DNA of 64,000 nt from JADGNF01 sp964582085 (GTDB lineage: Archaea; Thermoproteota; Bathyarchaeia; Bathyarchaeales; Bathycorpusculaceae), in contig CAZOPV010000017.1 in assembly GCA_964582085.1 (NCBI GenBank), forward strand, positions 62,001 through 126,000, given 5' to 3'. The notes below the pieces were generated by a model. It saw nothing but the letters and a program-made list of their open reading frames with translations. It searched no databases and was not told the origin of the DNA. The first letter of the stretch is position 1; each line of letters begins with the position of its first letter. Made by a program: the position numbers and the translations under genes. Of this stretch, positions 34,709 through 43,498 are shown one piece after another.

Positions 34709-35365
34709 TTAGCCTTGTTGAGGCGTCTTTTTGGTCAAATGTTTTTTGTGTTTGCAAATAGGAATTATGAATTCGACTATTATGAGAATAACGATGAGGG
34801 CTAAGATTATGGGTATAACTAAGTGATTATTTCTTACTCCGAGAATGCCTTGCATGAAAATGGCGATGTTTCCAACCCAAGGGATACGCATGACGACTTT
34901 GCCGATGATCATGCCGGGTGGGATTGGACTTGGAGCCCATGCGTCGTATTCTGCTGGACTGGGTGTTGCGGGCCATTTATTCCAGCCATTAGCGTCTCCT
35001 TTGGTGTAGAAGTACCATGTGCCGTTGATTTGCTCTTTAGCCACTATCCTGTGGACGATTGGTACGTCTGAGGAGTATATGTGATAAACTATTATGTCGC
35101 TGTTTGGATAGTTGGCATTGAGGTCTTCAGGGTTTACTGATTGAATTACTATTATGTCGCCGACTTGTATGGTTCGATCAAAAGGGTGCGTCCACTCATG
35201 CCCTGGTCCCGTATAGCCTATCGCCATGCTTGGAGTGGTAACTACACGGATTAACCCTGCGATTTCAGCTATAAAAAACCCCAAGACGATAAGTAAAAGG
35301 GCAAATATCAAAACGGCTGTTTTGAGATACTCGTTTTTCCAGAGACTTTTGAATGTTTTTGTCAC
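34709..35365 (-). CDS. Type I signal peptidase, archaeal Ser-His type
   Basis: 218 aa. Two membrane helices (about 15-36 and 180-202) flank the outer catalytic domain: Ser in TPSM, His in PIVHRIV and Asp in FYTKGDAN, the archaeal/ER catalytic set without the bacterial Lys. It removes signal peptides, for example from the protease at 4959. Lys-rich cytoplasmic tail. Confidence 0.93.
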   Translation of the reverse strand: MTKTFKSLWKNEYLKTAVLIFALLLIVLGFFIAEIAGLIRVVTTPSMAIGYTGPGHEWTHPFDRTIQVGDIIVIQSVNPEDLNANYPNSDIIVYHIYSSDVPIVHRIVAKEQINGTWYFYTKGDANGWNKWPATPSPAEYDAWAPSPIPPGMIIGKVVMRIPWVGNIAIFMQGILGVRNNHLVIPIILALIVILIIVEFIIPICKHKKHLTKKTPQQG

Positions 35366-35441
35366 GGTGGCTTCCTGCTGATTTTGCTGATAAGTTCTTG
35401 TTCCAAGTAGCTTTTGATGTTTTAAAACTTACCGCCGATAT

Positions 35442-35454
35442 AAAAACAAAAAAA
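35442..35454 (-). terminator. T-rich terminator after the zinc-ribbon gene
   Basis: Minus-strand TTTTTTTGTTTTT, about 80 nt after the zinc-ribbon stop and before the signal peptidase gene. Archaeal RNA polymerase stops at such T-runs. Confidence 0.5.
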
Positions 35455-35532
35455 TGGGAAGGAGATTTTAGGGAAAAGCGTAATATTGTCAAGCGTTAGA
35501 GGTGAAGGTCTATCTGAGAGTTGTTGCGGCGC

Positions 35533-35703
35533 TCAGATTTTCTTTTTGCTTAAGACTTCTCGGAATGTCGTCTTACATTTGGGACATTCAAAGAGACCTA
35601 TTTCAAGTTGCATGCGTTTACCTGATTTATCAGGTCGCCCAGCCATTTTCCAAGTCTTTTTTGCTTTTGAAACGTCGGTTCCACATTTTGAACATTTAGC
35701 CAT
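35533..35703 (-). CDS. Small zinc-ribbon protein, 56 aa
   Basis: ATG at 35703 has GGAGG 7 nt upstream. The product has CSKC at residues 4-7 and CPKC near residues 40-43, a classic treble-clef/ribbon zinc site, with a basic middle (KAKKTWKMAGRPDKSGKR) and C-terminus (LSKKKI). It probably binds nucleic acid or a transcription/translation complex. Exact family not recognised. The opposite strand has open frames that I judge to be shadows. Confidence 0.82.
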   Translation of the reverse strand: MAKCSKCGTDVSKAKKTWKMAGRPDKSGKRMQLEIGLFECPKCKTTFREVLSKKKI

Positions 35704-35933
35704 CTAGTTTCCTCCATAAGGTGACTTAGTTATGGTTTCTTATGATATGGCGAATAAAAGATTTGCCATTACATTTGCATACAAAATCTACATTAAATAA
35801 GCATAGTTAGACATTTTTGTGTCAATAAACATTGAGAACCATTGGAGCCGATAAAACATAAAGTAAGCAGAATATAATCAAAACGTGCAATTTCTCATTA
35901 TGAACATAACGGAGAAGAAAAATGGTTGTAGAG

Positions 35934-36971
35934 CTAAGCTACTGTTGTTGGATTAATAAAACCTAAGGTTGTTGCTAAAAACAGCAGATAAATGAACAAA
36001 AATATTGCCCCTTCCTTCCAACTTATTTTCTCTCTTGATAGGAAATACCAGAAAAACAAGTTGATGATAATTGAGAAAATAACTAGGTTTTGGAAGACGT
36101 TCATGTTCATAATTATAGGTGCACCAACCAGTTGAGGAACAAAAAAGGTTATCCCTAATATCAATGTGGTATTGATGAAACTAGCGCCTATGAGATTACC
36201 GAAGGCTAAATCAGAATGCCCACGTAAAACAGATTTCAAGCTGACTGTTAATTCAGGAAGACTTGTACCGAAGGCAATTATGGTTGCGCCGATAACTGTT
36301 TGAGGCACACCCACACTTTCAGCTATAGCCACAGCTGAATCCACCAAGAAATTTGCGCTTAAAACAACACCTAATGCTCCGCCTATCGTAAAAGCCACGT
36401 AACGTTTCAGTTTCTTTTTTTCTTGAGGATCAGGTTCACCATTTTCAGAGGGAAGGCGCACTTTTGACATGACATACATGTAACCAGCAAAAATTAGCAG
36501 AAGAATTAACCCCACTGCCCATGTGGCTGTGGCTATGTAAATTAAGATCAACGGAACCACTGAAGATACGAAGAGACCAAAGTATATATTGCTTAGTTCA
36601 GACTTAGAGAGACTGGGCATAACGTTAAGTTCAACACGTTTCTCACGTCCAAACTTACGCGGCCGAATGTAAACAAGCAATGCGGACAAGCCAATAACGC
36701 AGCTTATGTTGAAAATGTTTGATCCCAGCACGTTTCCAACGGAAAGGGCTGCGCCGTCTGTTGACGCCGCAATCACTGCAACGGTTAATTCGGGTAAAGT
36801 TGTGGACATCGCAATTAATGTAAAGCCTATGGATGTTTTTCCGAGTTGTGATATGGCAGAAACTTTGAGGGCATTAGTTATTGCTAAATTGCTAGCCCAA
36901 TTCAAAGCGAGGAAAGAGAAGCCTATAACAACCAAGTTTAGCAGTAAATCTGCAAAGAGCGACTGCACCAT
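35934..36971 (-). CDS. CaCA-family Na+/Ca2+ exchanger
   Basis: 345 aa, about ten helices with the two inverted alpha repeats: ALIAMSTTLPEL-type (IAMSTTLPELTVAVI, GNVLGSNIFNI) and IAFGTSLPELTVSL, GNLIGASFINT. The Glu/Ser-rich motifs bind Ca2+ and Na+. It extrudes Ca2+ or another cation across the membrane using an ion gradient. Monocistronic. Confidence 0.94.
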   Translation of the reverse strand: MVQSLFADLLLNLVVIGFSFLALNWASNLAITNALKVSAISQLGKTSIGFTLIAMSTTLPELTVAVIAASTDGAALSVGNVLGSNIFNISCVIGLSALLVYIRPRKFGREKRVELNVMPSLSKSELSNIYFGLFVSSVVPLILIYIATATWAVGLILLLIFAGYMYVMSKVRLPSENGEPDPQEKKKLKRYVAFTIGGALGVVLSANFLVDSAVAIAESVGVPQTVIGATIIAFGTSLPELTVSLKSVLRGHSDLAFGNLIGASFINTTLILGITFFVPQLVGAPIIMNMNVFQNLVIFSIIINLFFWYFLSREKISWKEGAIFLFIYLLFLATTLGFINPTTVA

Positions 36972-37117
36972 ACATCTTTCCTCTTATTAACTATATTTTC
37001 AACATTAACTGTCGAATGAATGGCGTTGTTGAATAAATATAAGTATTTCCACCCATTTAACGTAATTCTCTGGTGGAATTAAGTGGTTAAACAAATCTTT
37101 TTTGTTTTATTTGTAAT

Positions 37118-38215
37118 TTACGCTTTTTGATGTAACGGAACGTTTTCAGAGTTTGCTTTAAGGTAAATTGTCTGTGTTGGGAAAGCCATTTCTATGCCCT
37201 CTTTTTCAAAAGCATCTTTAATTGCGAAGTTAATTTTTTGTTGCGTATCCATGTATTCTCTGTATCCAGGCACTTTCATGTAGTATACTACTTCAAAGAT
37301 CAAGCTAAAATCTCCGAAGCGGGCGAAGTGCACCCGATCTAGTTCTGCTATGTCTATATCATTGATGATTTTGGTAACTATCTCTATGATCCGTTTTAAT
37401 TTATTGGAGGGTGTACTGTACACGACGCCGAAATTGAAGGTTATCCTTCTTTTGTCGAGTCTTTTGAAATTTCTAATACGTGTTGATGTAAGTTCCTTGT
37501 TTGAAATTATTAACTCTTCGCCCTGGAGAAGTTTTATACGTGTGGATCTCACGCCAATGTTGGTTACGGTCCCGCTGTGCTCACCTATAACTACAAAATC
37601 GCCAATTTCAAAGGGATGATCAAAATAAATTGAGAACGCGCTGAAAACATCACTCAGCGTATTTTGTACTGCTAATGCTATTGCGATACCACCAACGCCT
37701 AAACCAACAATAACTCCAGAGAGGTCAATTTTGAAAACGTATAAAATCACCAAAAAGGACATTACATATACAACTAACTGTACTGCTTTCTTTAGAATAA
37801 ACATAAGATGATTATTTTTTCCTTTTTCATAGCCAACTTGTCTGGTGGCATACCAATCAATTAGAACATTAGCTACTCTAGTTATTGCAAAAGCTACCAG
37901 CAGAATTTGAACAACTGAGAAAATTTGAGCTAACTCTACTTCATAGGGAGCTATAAAAGACAAAGATGTTAAAGCATAATAGATGCCTATGGTTATTATC
38001 AAAAGAAGAATCATTGTCCTTATGCTTTTGAGTATTTCATCATCAAGATTTGTTTTTGTTTTTTGCGCCCATCTGGAAAAGTGATGACTGAAAACATAGT
38101 AAATTACCCATCCCACCGTAGCAGTCACGCCAAATAAGAGTATGGCAACAATGATTTCGCTAGTTAACGGGTTTATTGGGAGCAATTGTTGAAGTATCTC
38201 CGAAAGATTCGCCAT
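37118..38215 (-). CDS. MscS-family mechanosensitive channel
   Basis: About 365 aa. Four membrane helices, the last being the pore helix GLGVGGIAIALAVQNTLSDVFSAF, then the beta domain (PFEIGDFVVIGEHSGTVTNIGVRSTRI). Opens under membrane tension to release solutes on osmotic downshock, which fits the osmolyte genes just downstream in the window. ATG 38215 (MANLSEILQ) is preferred to TTG 38245, with AGGA upstream. Confidence 0.94.
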   Translation of the reverse strand: MANLSEILQQLLPINPLTSEIIVAILLFGVTATVGWVIYYVFSHHFSRWAQKTKTNLDDEILKSIRTMILLLIITIGIYYALTSLSFIAPYEVELAQIFSVVQILLVAFAITRVANVLIDWYATRQVGYEKGKNNHLMFILKKAVQLVVYVMSFLVILYVFKIDLSGVIVGLGVGGIAIALAVQNTLSDVFSAFSIYFDHPFEIGDFVVIGEHSGTVTNIGVRSTRIKLLQGEELIISNKELTSTRIRNFKRLDKRRITFNFGVVYSTPSNKLKRIIEIVTKIINDIDIAELDRVHFARFGDFSLIFEVVYYMKVPGYREYMDTQQKINFAIKDAFEKEGIEMAFPTQTIYLKANSENVPLHQKA

Positions 38216-38435
38216 AGGCACTATTCCTAGGGTTTTAGTAAACAATTAAGCCGTAGATTTACCGCAATAAGTACTGGGGAATACTTATAAATATTATTAT
38301 CACGTATTTTTAGCTAAACGCGCTAATAAAAATCAACAAAATTCTTTCAAAGAGAATTAACACCTAATTTGTTGACGGGGGTGAATAATAATAGATCTTG
38401 AGCAAGGAAAAATAACGAGAATTCACGATTTCTGT

Positions 38436-39575
38436 ATGAATTTTGACCACCTTAAAGCCCAAATGTTAGCCTTGAAAAACAAATACCCCGCAGGGGTTAT
38501 AATTCCCTTGCATGAAAACGACCTAAAAAATCAGGTTTTACAAAAAATTTTTGAAGGCTTAAATGAATGCATATATCTGAAAAAAGTGTACATAGCCCTC
38601 TCAGCTAACGAGCCAAATTATCAAAAAACCTTACAGTTGACAGAAAAGTTTGAAGTGCCCTGTGAAGTTGTTTGGTGCAACAAGCCGCAGGTTTTAGAGA
38701 TCTTAGATGAGCTACAAAGTAAAGGACTGGACGTTTCAGCGTCGTATGGAAAGGGCAGAGATCTCTGGTTGGCGATTGGAATTGCTTCGCTTGAATTGTT
38801 TGCATTCGCGGTGCATGATGCAGACATACTCTCTTATTCAGGTATGTTGCCTACTAAACTGTTGTACACTGTTGTTGAGCCAAGATTGGATTTTTGGTTT
38901 TCAAAAGGTTACTATGCTCGAATTAACCTTGATACTAAAAGGATGTACGGTCGGATCTACAGGTTGTTTATAAATCCCTTGCTTGCGGCGTTACAGAAGA
39001 AGCTTGGTCACAAATCGACTTTTATTCGCTATATACAGTCATTCAGGTATCCGCTTTCTGGGGAAATAGCAATATACAGCGATTTAGCTTTAAACCTGCG
39101 AATTCCTGCAGACTGGGGTCTAGAGATAGGAACACTTGCTGAGCTCTACAGGAATGTCTCAAATAAACGCATCTGTGAGGTGGATTTGGGCTTTTTTGAT
39201 CATAAACATAAACCCATTAGCCCTGATGCGTTGCTTAAAACAGCTGAAGACAGTTTCATCACTTTGCTGAGAACGTTAACTGAAACTGAAGGAATAGATA
39301 TTTCAGAGGCTTTCTTGCTCAGTCTACAAGTTACGTATCGGCGGTTTGCACAAGACAGAGTCCGCCAATACCACGCGGACAACATTTGTAATTCTCTGCC
39401 TTTCGATAGGCATGAAGAAGAAACCAGTGTTGATGCTTTATCTGAGGTGATAACGCAAGCAGGTAAGAGTTATCTACAAAAGCCAACTGCCAACCAACTT
39501 CCTGATTGGCTAAGGGTGATTTCCGCTATGCCCAACGCAAGAGAACGTCTCAAAAAGGCAGCCATAGAAAGGTAA
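38436..39575 (+). CDS. gpgS: Glucosyl-3-phosphoglycerate synthase (GT81)
   Basis: 379 aa from the first ATG. GT-A fold with GKGRDLWLAIGIA, the metal-site DAD in AVHDADILSYSG, and the GT81 segment YPLSGEIAIYSDLALNLRIPADWGLEIG. It joins glucose (or mannose) to 3-phosphoglycerate to make a compatible solute; the phosphatase gene follows after 4 nt. The ATG has no ribosome binding site. In-frame codons back to 38385 encode a family-like IDLEQGKITRIHDF, and GGGGGTGA sits just before them, so the true start may be a non-standard ATA at 38385-38391. Mannosyl specificity is not excluded. Confidence 0.87.
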   Translation: MNFDHLKAQMLALKNKYPAGVIIPLHENDLKNQVLQKIFEGLNECIYLKKVYIALSANEPNYQKTLQLTEKFEVPCEVVWCNKPQVLEILDELQSKGLDVSASYGKGRDLWLAIGIASLELFAFAVHDADILSYSGMLPTKLLYTVVEPRLDFWFSKGYYARINLDTKRMYGRIYRLFINPLLAALQKKLGHKSTFIRYIQSFRYPLSGEIAIYSDLALNLRIPADWGLEIGTLAELYRNVSNKRICEVDLGFFDHKHKPISPDALLKTAEDSFITLLRTLTETEGIDISEAFLLSLQVTYRRFAQDRVRQYHADNICNSLPFDRHEEETSVDALSEVITQAGKSYLQKPTANQLPDWLRVISAMPNARERLKKAAIER

Positions 39576-39579
39576 ATGC

Positions 39580-40383
39580 ATGAAAACAGTTGTGTTTACG
39601 GACCTTGACGGCACAGTTCTAGACGAAAATTACAGTTTCCAAAATGTGAAACCCATAATTGACCAGTTGCTATCGTTTAAGGTTGCTGTTGTGATTTGCA
39701 GTAGCAAAACAAGGAAAGAAATTGAGTTTTATCGTAAATCACTCCACTTAAGTGACCCATTTATTTCGGAAAATGGCGGAGCAGTTTTTATGCCTAAAAA
39801 CTACTTTGAAGGATCAGCTACCTTCAATAAAAAAACAAAAAAATACAACATAATAGAGTTAGGTTTACCCTATTTAGAATTAAGAAAAAAACTTCGAAAC
39901 ATCAGCTTCAGAACAGGGTGTAAACTTATTGGTTTTGGGGACATGACTGTTGAAGAAGTTTCCCATGAAAATGGTCTGCGGGTAGAGTTAGCTGCGCTGG
40001 CAAAGCAAAGGGAATATGATGAACCCTTTCGAATGATAAGTTGCGATGAAAAGAAGTTACTGGAGGCGGCAGAAGATGAGGGGGTTGAAGTAACAAAGGG
40101 TGATCGTTACTACCATCTAAAAGGGAAACACAACAAAGGAACCGCTGTTGTAAAATTAAAAGAGTTGTATGTTGAGAAATTTTCACAAGTTCTGACGGTG
40201 GGAGTGGGAAATAGCGCCAACGACTTATCCATGTTGAAGGTTGTAGATTTACCATTTTTTAGAGAAAAAAGAGAACCGTTAGGTGAGGTTTGGAAAAAAA
40301 TCTTAGATTCAGTGGCTGACGAAAACATTGAGAGGCAAAAGTTCACAGAGCGTGGTTCTTGGATAGGGAGCCCATTCGGCTAA
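39580..40383 (+). CDS. gpgP: Glucosyl/mannosyl-3-phosphoglycerate phosphatase (HAD IIB)
   Basis: 267 aa. HAD motif I FTDLDGTVLDENYSF, motif II ICSSKTRKEI, motif III/IV KGKHNKGTAV and GVGNSANDLSML, plus the ENGGAVFMP segment typical of this subfamily. It removes phosphate to yield glucosyl- or mannosylglycerate, an osmolyte. Co-transcribed with the synthase. Confidence 0.92.
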   Translation: MKTVVFTDLDGTVLDENYSFQNVKPIIDQLLSFKVAVVICSSKTRKEIEFYRKSLHLSDPFISENGGAVFMPKNYFEGSATFNKKTKKYNIIELGLPYLELRKKLRNISFRTGCKLIGFGDMTVEEVSHENGLRVELAALAKQREYDEPFRMISCDEKKLLEAAEDEGVEVTKGDRYYHLKGKHNKGTAVVKLKELYVEKFSQVLTVGVGNSANDLSMLKVVDLPFFREKREPLGEVWKKILDSVADENIERQKFTERGSWIGSPFG

Positions 40384-40457
40384 CTTGAGAAGACAAACAG
40401 TCTTGCTTGACTGTAGAGTCGTTTTTTGAGATAGTTAGAACTGAAGGCGGGTTAAAG

Positions 40458-43328
40458 TTACATAAAGCGTTTGTGTAATGCTTTGCGTTCGGCTTCAAGA
40501 ATTAGCTCGTAGAATTTGTTTGAATCTTCGGTTTTGAGTGCACCAGCGATGTCGGCTATGTTGACTCTGTGCGCGCTTAGCGCTATAGCTGCCTTTTTGC
40601 CGTGTTTCGCTATTAGCTGAGCGGATTGGAATGCAAGTGCTTGCAGTCTCTCTTCACTTTTTGTCAGTTTTTGACCTTTCTTTTCGATAAGTGGCTGTGC
40701 ATACTCTTCGGCTACTTTCAAAAGCCCCAGTTCTGGAGAGCCACATCGTGGACATACTGGTTTATCAGGCAGGTCTTTTACACGGAGCGACTCTAGATAA
40801 CTCCAGCAACAGGTACAGATGAAACTGTTTGTCTCGTTGAGTAACCTCGCTTTAGCTGTCTCTAGCAACACAGTATGCATACGTTCAGGGGGAATTAAGT
40901 CTGTTTTCATGCCTACATGCTCTATGCCGACGCGTGCTATAGGGGTGGCGTTACCTTTATTGTCTACAACTTGCAGTTGCATATCGCCTTTACGCATCTT
41001 TTTTAGAACCATCAACAAACCCTCAGCGTCAAGGTCTTTTGTGAAAACTTCTTTGACGCTTTCATCGTAAATTGGTGTGTTCTCGAAACTTGTGATAAGT
41101 TTTTGGAGGCTAACGTTGCTGAAGTCTGCCCATTTTTTTAGGGCGCCAAATCGGCGGGCAACGTGAATCACACGGCGTTTGAAAAGCCCAGTTTTCACAG
41201 TTGACCGTGTTAATGCGGCTATGATATTTTGCTGGGGTGTGTTCTGCAGTTCTTCTAGTGTTTGTTTTAGATTTTCAGCATTAGTGTGTCCCAATGTTTG
41301 CACAAAAATGCGGTAGGGGTCGTGTTGTACAACAATACTAAAGCCCAGTTTGTCAGAGAGCGCTTGACCGATAAGTTGGGCTAGGGCACGGTTTGTGAGG
41401 GAGCCGAAGTTGGCGTGGATTATAACAAAGTCCTCCCAGTCTTCGATTACAAGGCGATTAGGGGTGGGCACTGGGATTTTCTGATTTACCTGCTCTATGG
41501 TCTCGGAGATGGCACGCTGTATTGTTTCTGCGTCAGCTGGATACTCTTCGCTGAGCAGAACGCTAATTTGTTTTGGGGTAAGTCCACGGTGAGATTTTTC
41601 TTCTACGAAGCTACGGATTTGGGCGACTTCCTGTGCCACTTCATAGGGTACGGGAATTTCTTCGCCTATCCAGCTGGGGATTGCTCCTGATGGGTCGTCT
41701 ACGGGTTTTACGTAGACTTTGTCTTCGGTGGTGTGGATTATTTGCCAGGGGCTACCTCGGATTATGAATTTTGTGCCTGCCTTACCATATTCTGCCATGA
41801 AAGCCTCATCGAGGACGCCTATGGAGGCATCGCTGGTTTCGTCTATAACGAGGAATTGTTTTTCTTCCGGAATCATGGACAGGTTGTCAAAGTAGTACTC
41901 GAAGAGGGCTTTGGTTTGAGAAGGCTTGAGGACTATTTTGTCTTCGAAGCTTGCCCAAGCAAGGCGGGGATTGCGGCTGTGCATATATTTGATGGTTTTT
42001 TCTATATCCTCAAGGGTAAGGCTTTCATAGGGATAAGCTTTCTTGGCGATATCCAAGATTTGGTTAAAGCTTAGTCTTTTAGTTTTGAGGAGGAGGCCTG
42101 CAATTTGGTGGGTGAGGGCGTCATAGGGTTTGGGCGGCACGTCAACAGGTTCCATTTGTTCTTTGAGGGCCCGTCGGGCTATGACAAGGGCTTCGAGGGT
42201 GTCGTCACTGTCCACACCTATGAGTATGCCCTGTGCAACGTGACCATAAGTATGTCCGGCTCTGCCAACCCGCTGGATGAGCCGTGTCACTTGTCGTGGA
42301 CTCATGTATTGTATGACAAGGTCTATTCGCCCTACGTCTATGCCTAGTTCAAGGCTGCTTGTGGCGATTAAGCCTTTGAGTTCACCGCTTTTGAGCCCTG
42401 TTTCAGCTGCGATACGGCTGGTTTTGGTTAAGCTACCGTGATGAATGCTTATGGGAAAATCTATGTCCCAGAGTTTGAGTCGACTGGCAAGCACTTCAGA
42501 GATGGAGCGCGTATTGGTAAAGAGCAGGACAGATTTGTGTTTACTCATAAGATCGCGGATGACACGAAGTCTGGCTACAACTTCTGGGTGGGTGAAGAGT
42601 TCTGCTGCAAGTTGAACATCTCCCTCTGATGGTTTTGGGTAGAGCACTTGCAGCCTGACCATCTTGGCAACAGGAACACGAATAATCTCAACGGGACGCT
42701 GATCACCAACAAGAAATTGGGCAACTTTATCCGGGCTACCTATAGTTGCTGATAAGCCAATCATCTGGAAATCGGTACCTATGAGATAACGTATGCGTTC
42801 CAACGCCAGAGCAAGTTGACTACCGCGTTTTGTATCTGAAAGCTCATGGACTTCATCTATTATGACCCAGCGTAAACTTTGCACATGTTGCCTCAGTATC
42901 CAGCCTGAAAGTATAGCTTGCAGCGTTTCAGGGGTCGTTATGAGTATGTCTGGTGGACTTCTGGATTGCCGTTGGCGCTCTTTGGTGTCGGTGTCGCCGT
43001 GGCGTACAGCAAGTTTGATGTCTAGGTTGTTGCACCACCATTCGAGACGTTCCAGCATGTCGCGGTTAAGAGCACGCAGTGGCGTTATGTATAGAACTTT
43101 TATGCCTGGTGTTTTTGGTGCTTGCAAGAGCATACTGAGAACCGGAAGAAATGAGGCTTCGGTTTTTCCAGTTGCCGTCGGCGAAATGAGAAGAAGGTTT
43201 TTTCCTTCGAGGATTTTTGGTATGGTTTTCTGCTGGGGTTCAGTAGGTTTTGTGAAGCCCTTTTGTTCAATGAGTCGACGAACGGGCTTTACAAGTAGTT
43301 CAAAAGCGTTTTGAGAAATTTCCTGCAA
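40458..43328 (-). CDS. Lhr-type superfamily 2 DNA/RNA helicase
   Basis: 956 aa. Motif I SPTATGKTEASFLPVL, motif II DEVHEL, motif III LSATIGS, then IATSSLELGIDVG and QRVGRAGHT in RecA domain 2, followed by a winged helix and the long Lhr-type C-terminal region; a zinc site CTCC/CPRC lies about residues 850-885. Family members unwind DNA and RNA-DNA hybrids in repair. TTG start. Confidence 0.93.
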   Translation of the reverse strand: MQEISQNAFELLVKPVRRLIEQKGFTKPTEPQQKTIPKILEGKNLLLISPTATGKTEASFLPVLSMLLQAPKTPGIKVLYITPLRALNRDMLERLEWWCNNLDIKLAVRHGDTDTKERQRQSRSPPDILITTPETLQAILSGWILRQHVQSLRWVIIDEVHELSDTKRGSQLALALERIRYLIGTDFQMIGLSATIGSPDKVAQFLVGDQRPVEIIRVPVAKMVRLQVLYPKPSEGDVQLAAELFTHPEVVARLRVIRDLMSKHKSVLLFTNTRSISEVLASRLKLWDIDFPISIHHGSLTKTSRIAAETGLKSGELKGLIATSSLELGIDVGRIDLVIQYMSPRQVTRLIQRVGRAGHTYGHVAQGILIGVDSDDTLEALVIARRALKEQMEPVDVPPKPYDALTHQIAGLLLKTKRLSFNQILDIAKKAYPYESLTLEDIEKTIKYMHSRNPRLAWASFEDKIVLKPSQTKALFEYYFDNLSMIPEEKQFLVIDETSDASIGVLDEAFMAEYGKAGTKFIIRGSPWQIIHTTEDKVYVKPVDDPSGAIPSWIGEEIPVPYEVAQEVAQIRSFVEEKSHRGLTPKQISVLLSEEYPADAETIQRAISETIEQVNQKIPVPTPNRLVIEDWEDFVIIHANFGSLTNRALAQLIGQALSDKLGFSIVVQHDPYRIFVQTLGHTNAENLKQTLEELQNTPQQNIIAALTRSTVKTGLFKRRVIHVARRFGALKKWADFSNVSLQKLITSFENTPIYDESVKEVFTKDLDAEGLLMVLKKMRKGDMQLQVVDNKGNATPIARVGIEHVGMKTDLIPPERMHTVLLETAKARLLNETNSFICTCCWSYLESLRVKDLPDKPVCPRCGSPELGLLKVAEEYAQPLIEKKGQKLTKSEERLQALAFQSAQLIAKHGKKAAIALSAHRVNIADIAGALKTEDSNKFYELILEAERKALHKRFM

Positions 43329-43498
43329 CGGTGAAGCCTCAGTTGGATGCTTTGATTAAGTTGGGGAGCAAGGTAAAAGGGTTTTGGGGATTTTTTGGCT
43401 GTGTTGAGTGTTGCAACTTGTGAAAAAGGCGGGTAACTATGGGTCTTCCATTATCAACGCACAGGTTTCATGTCAGAAATACATTTTGGGTGGTTGTT

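Noticed and set aside
35922..35966. 14-codon plus-strand frame with GGAG upstream (MVVELSYCCWINKT)
   Set aside because: Resembles peptide 1 in size and contains a Trp, but shares no tail with the VVGWL peptides, overlaps the exchanger gene by 33 bases and has a second competing frame at the same site.
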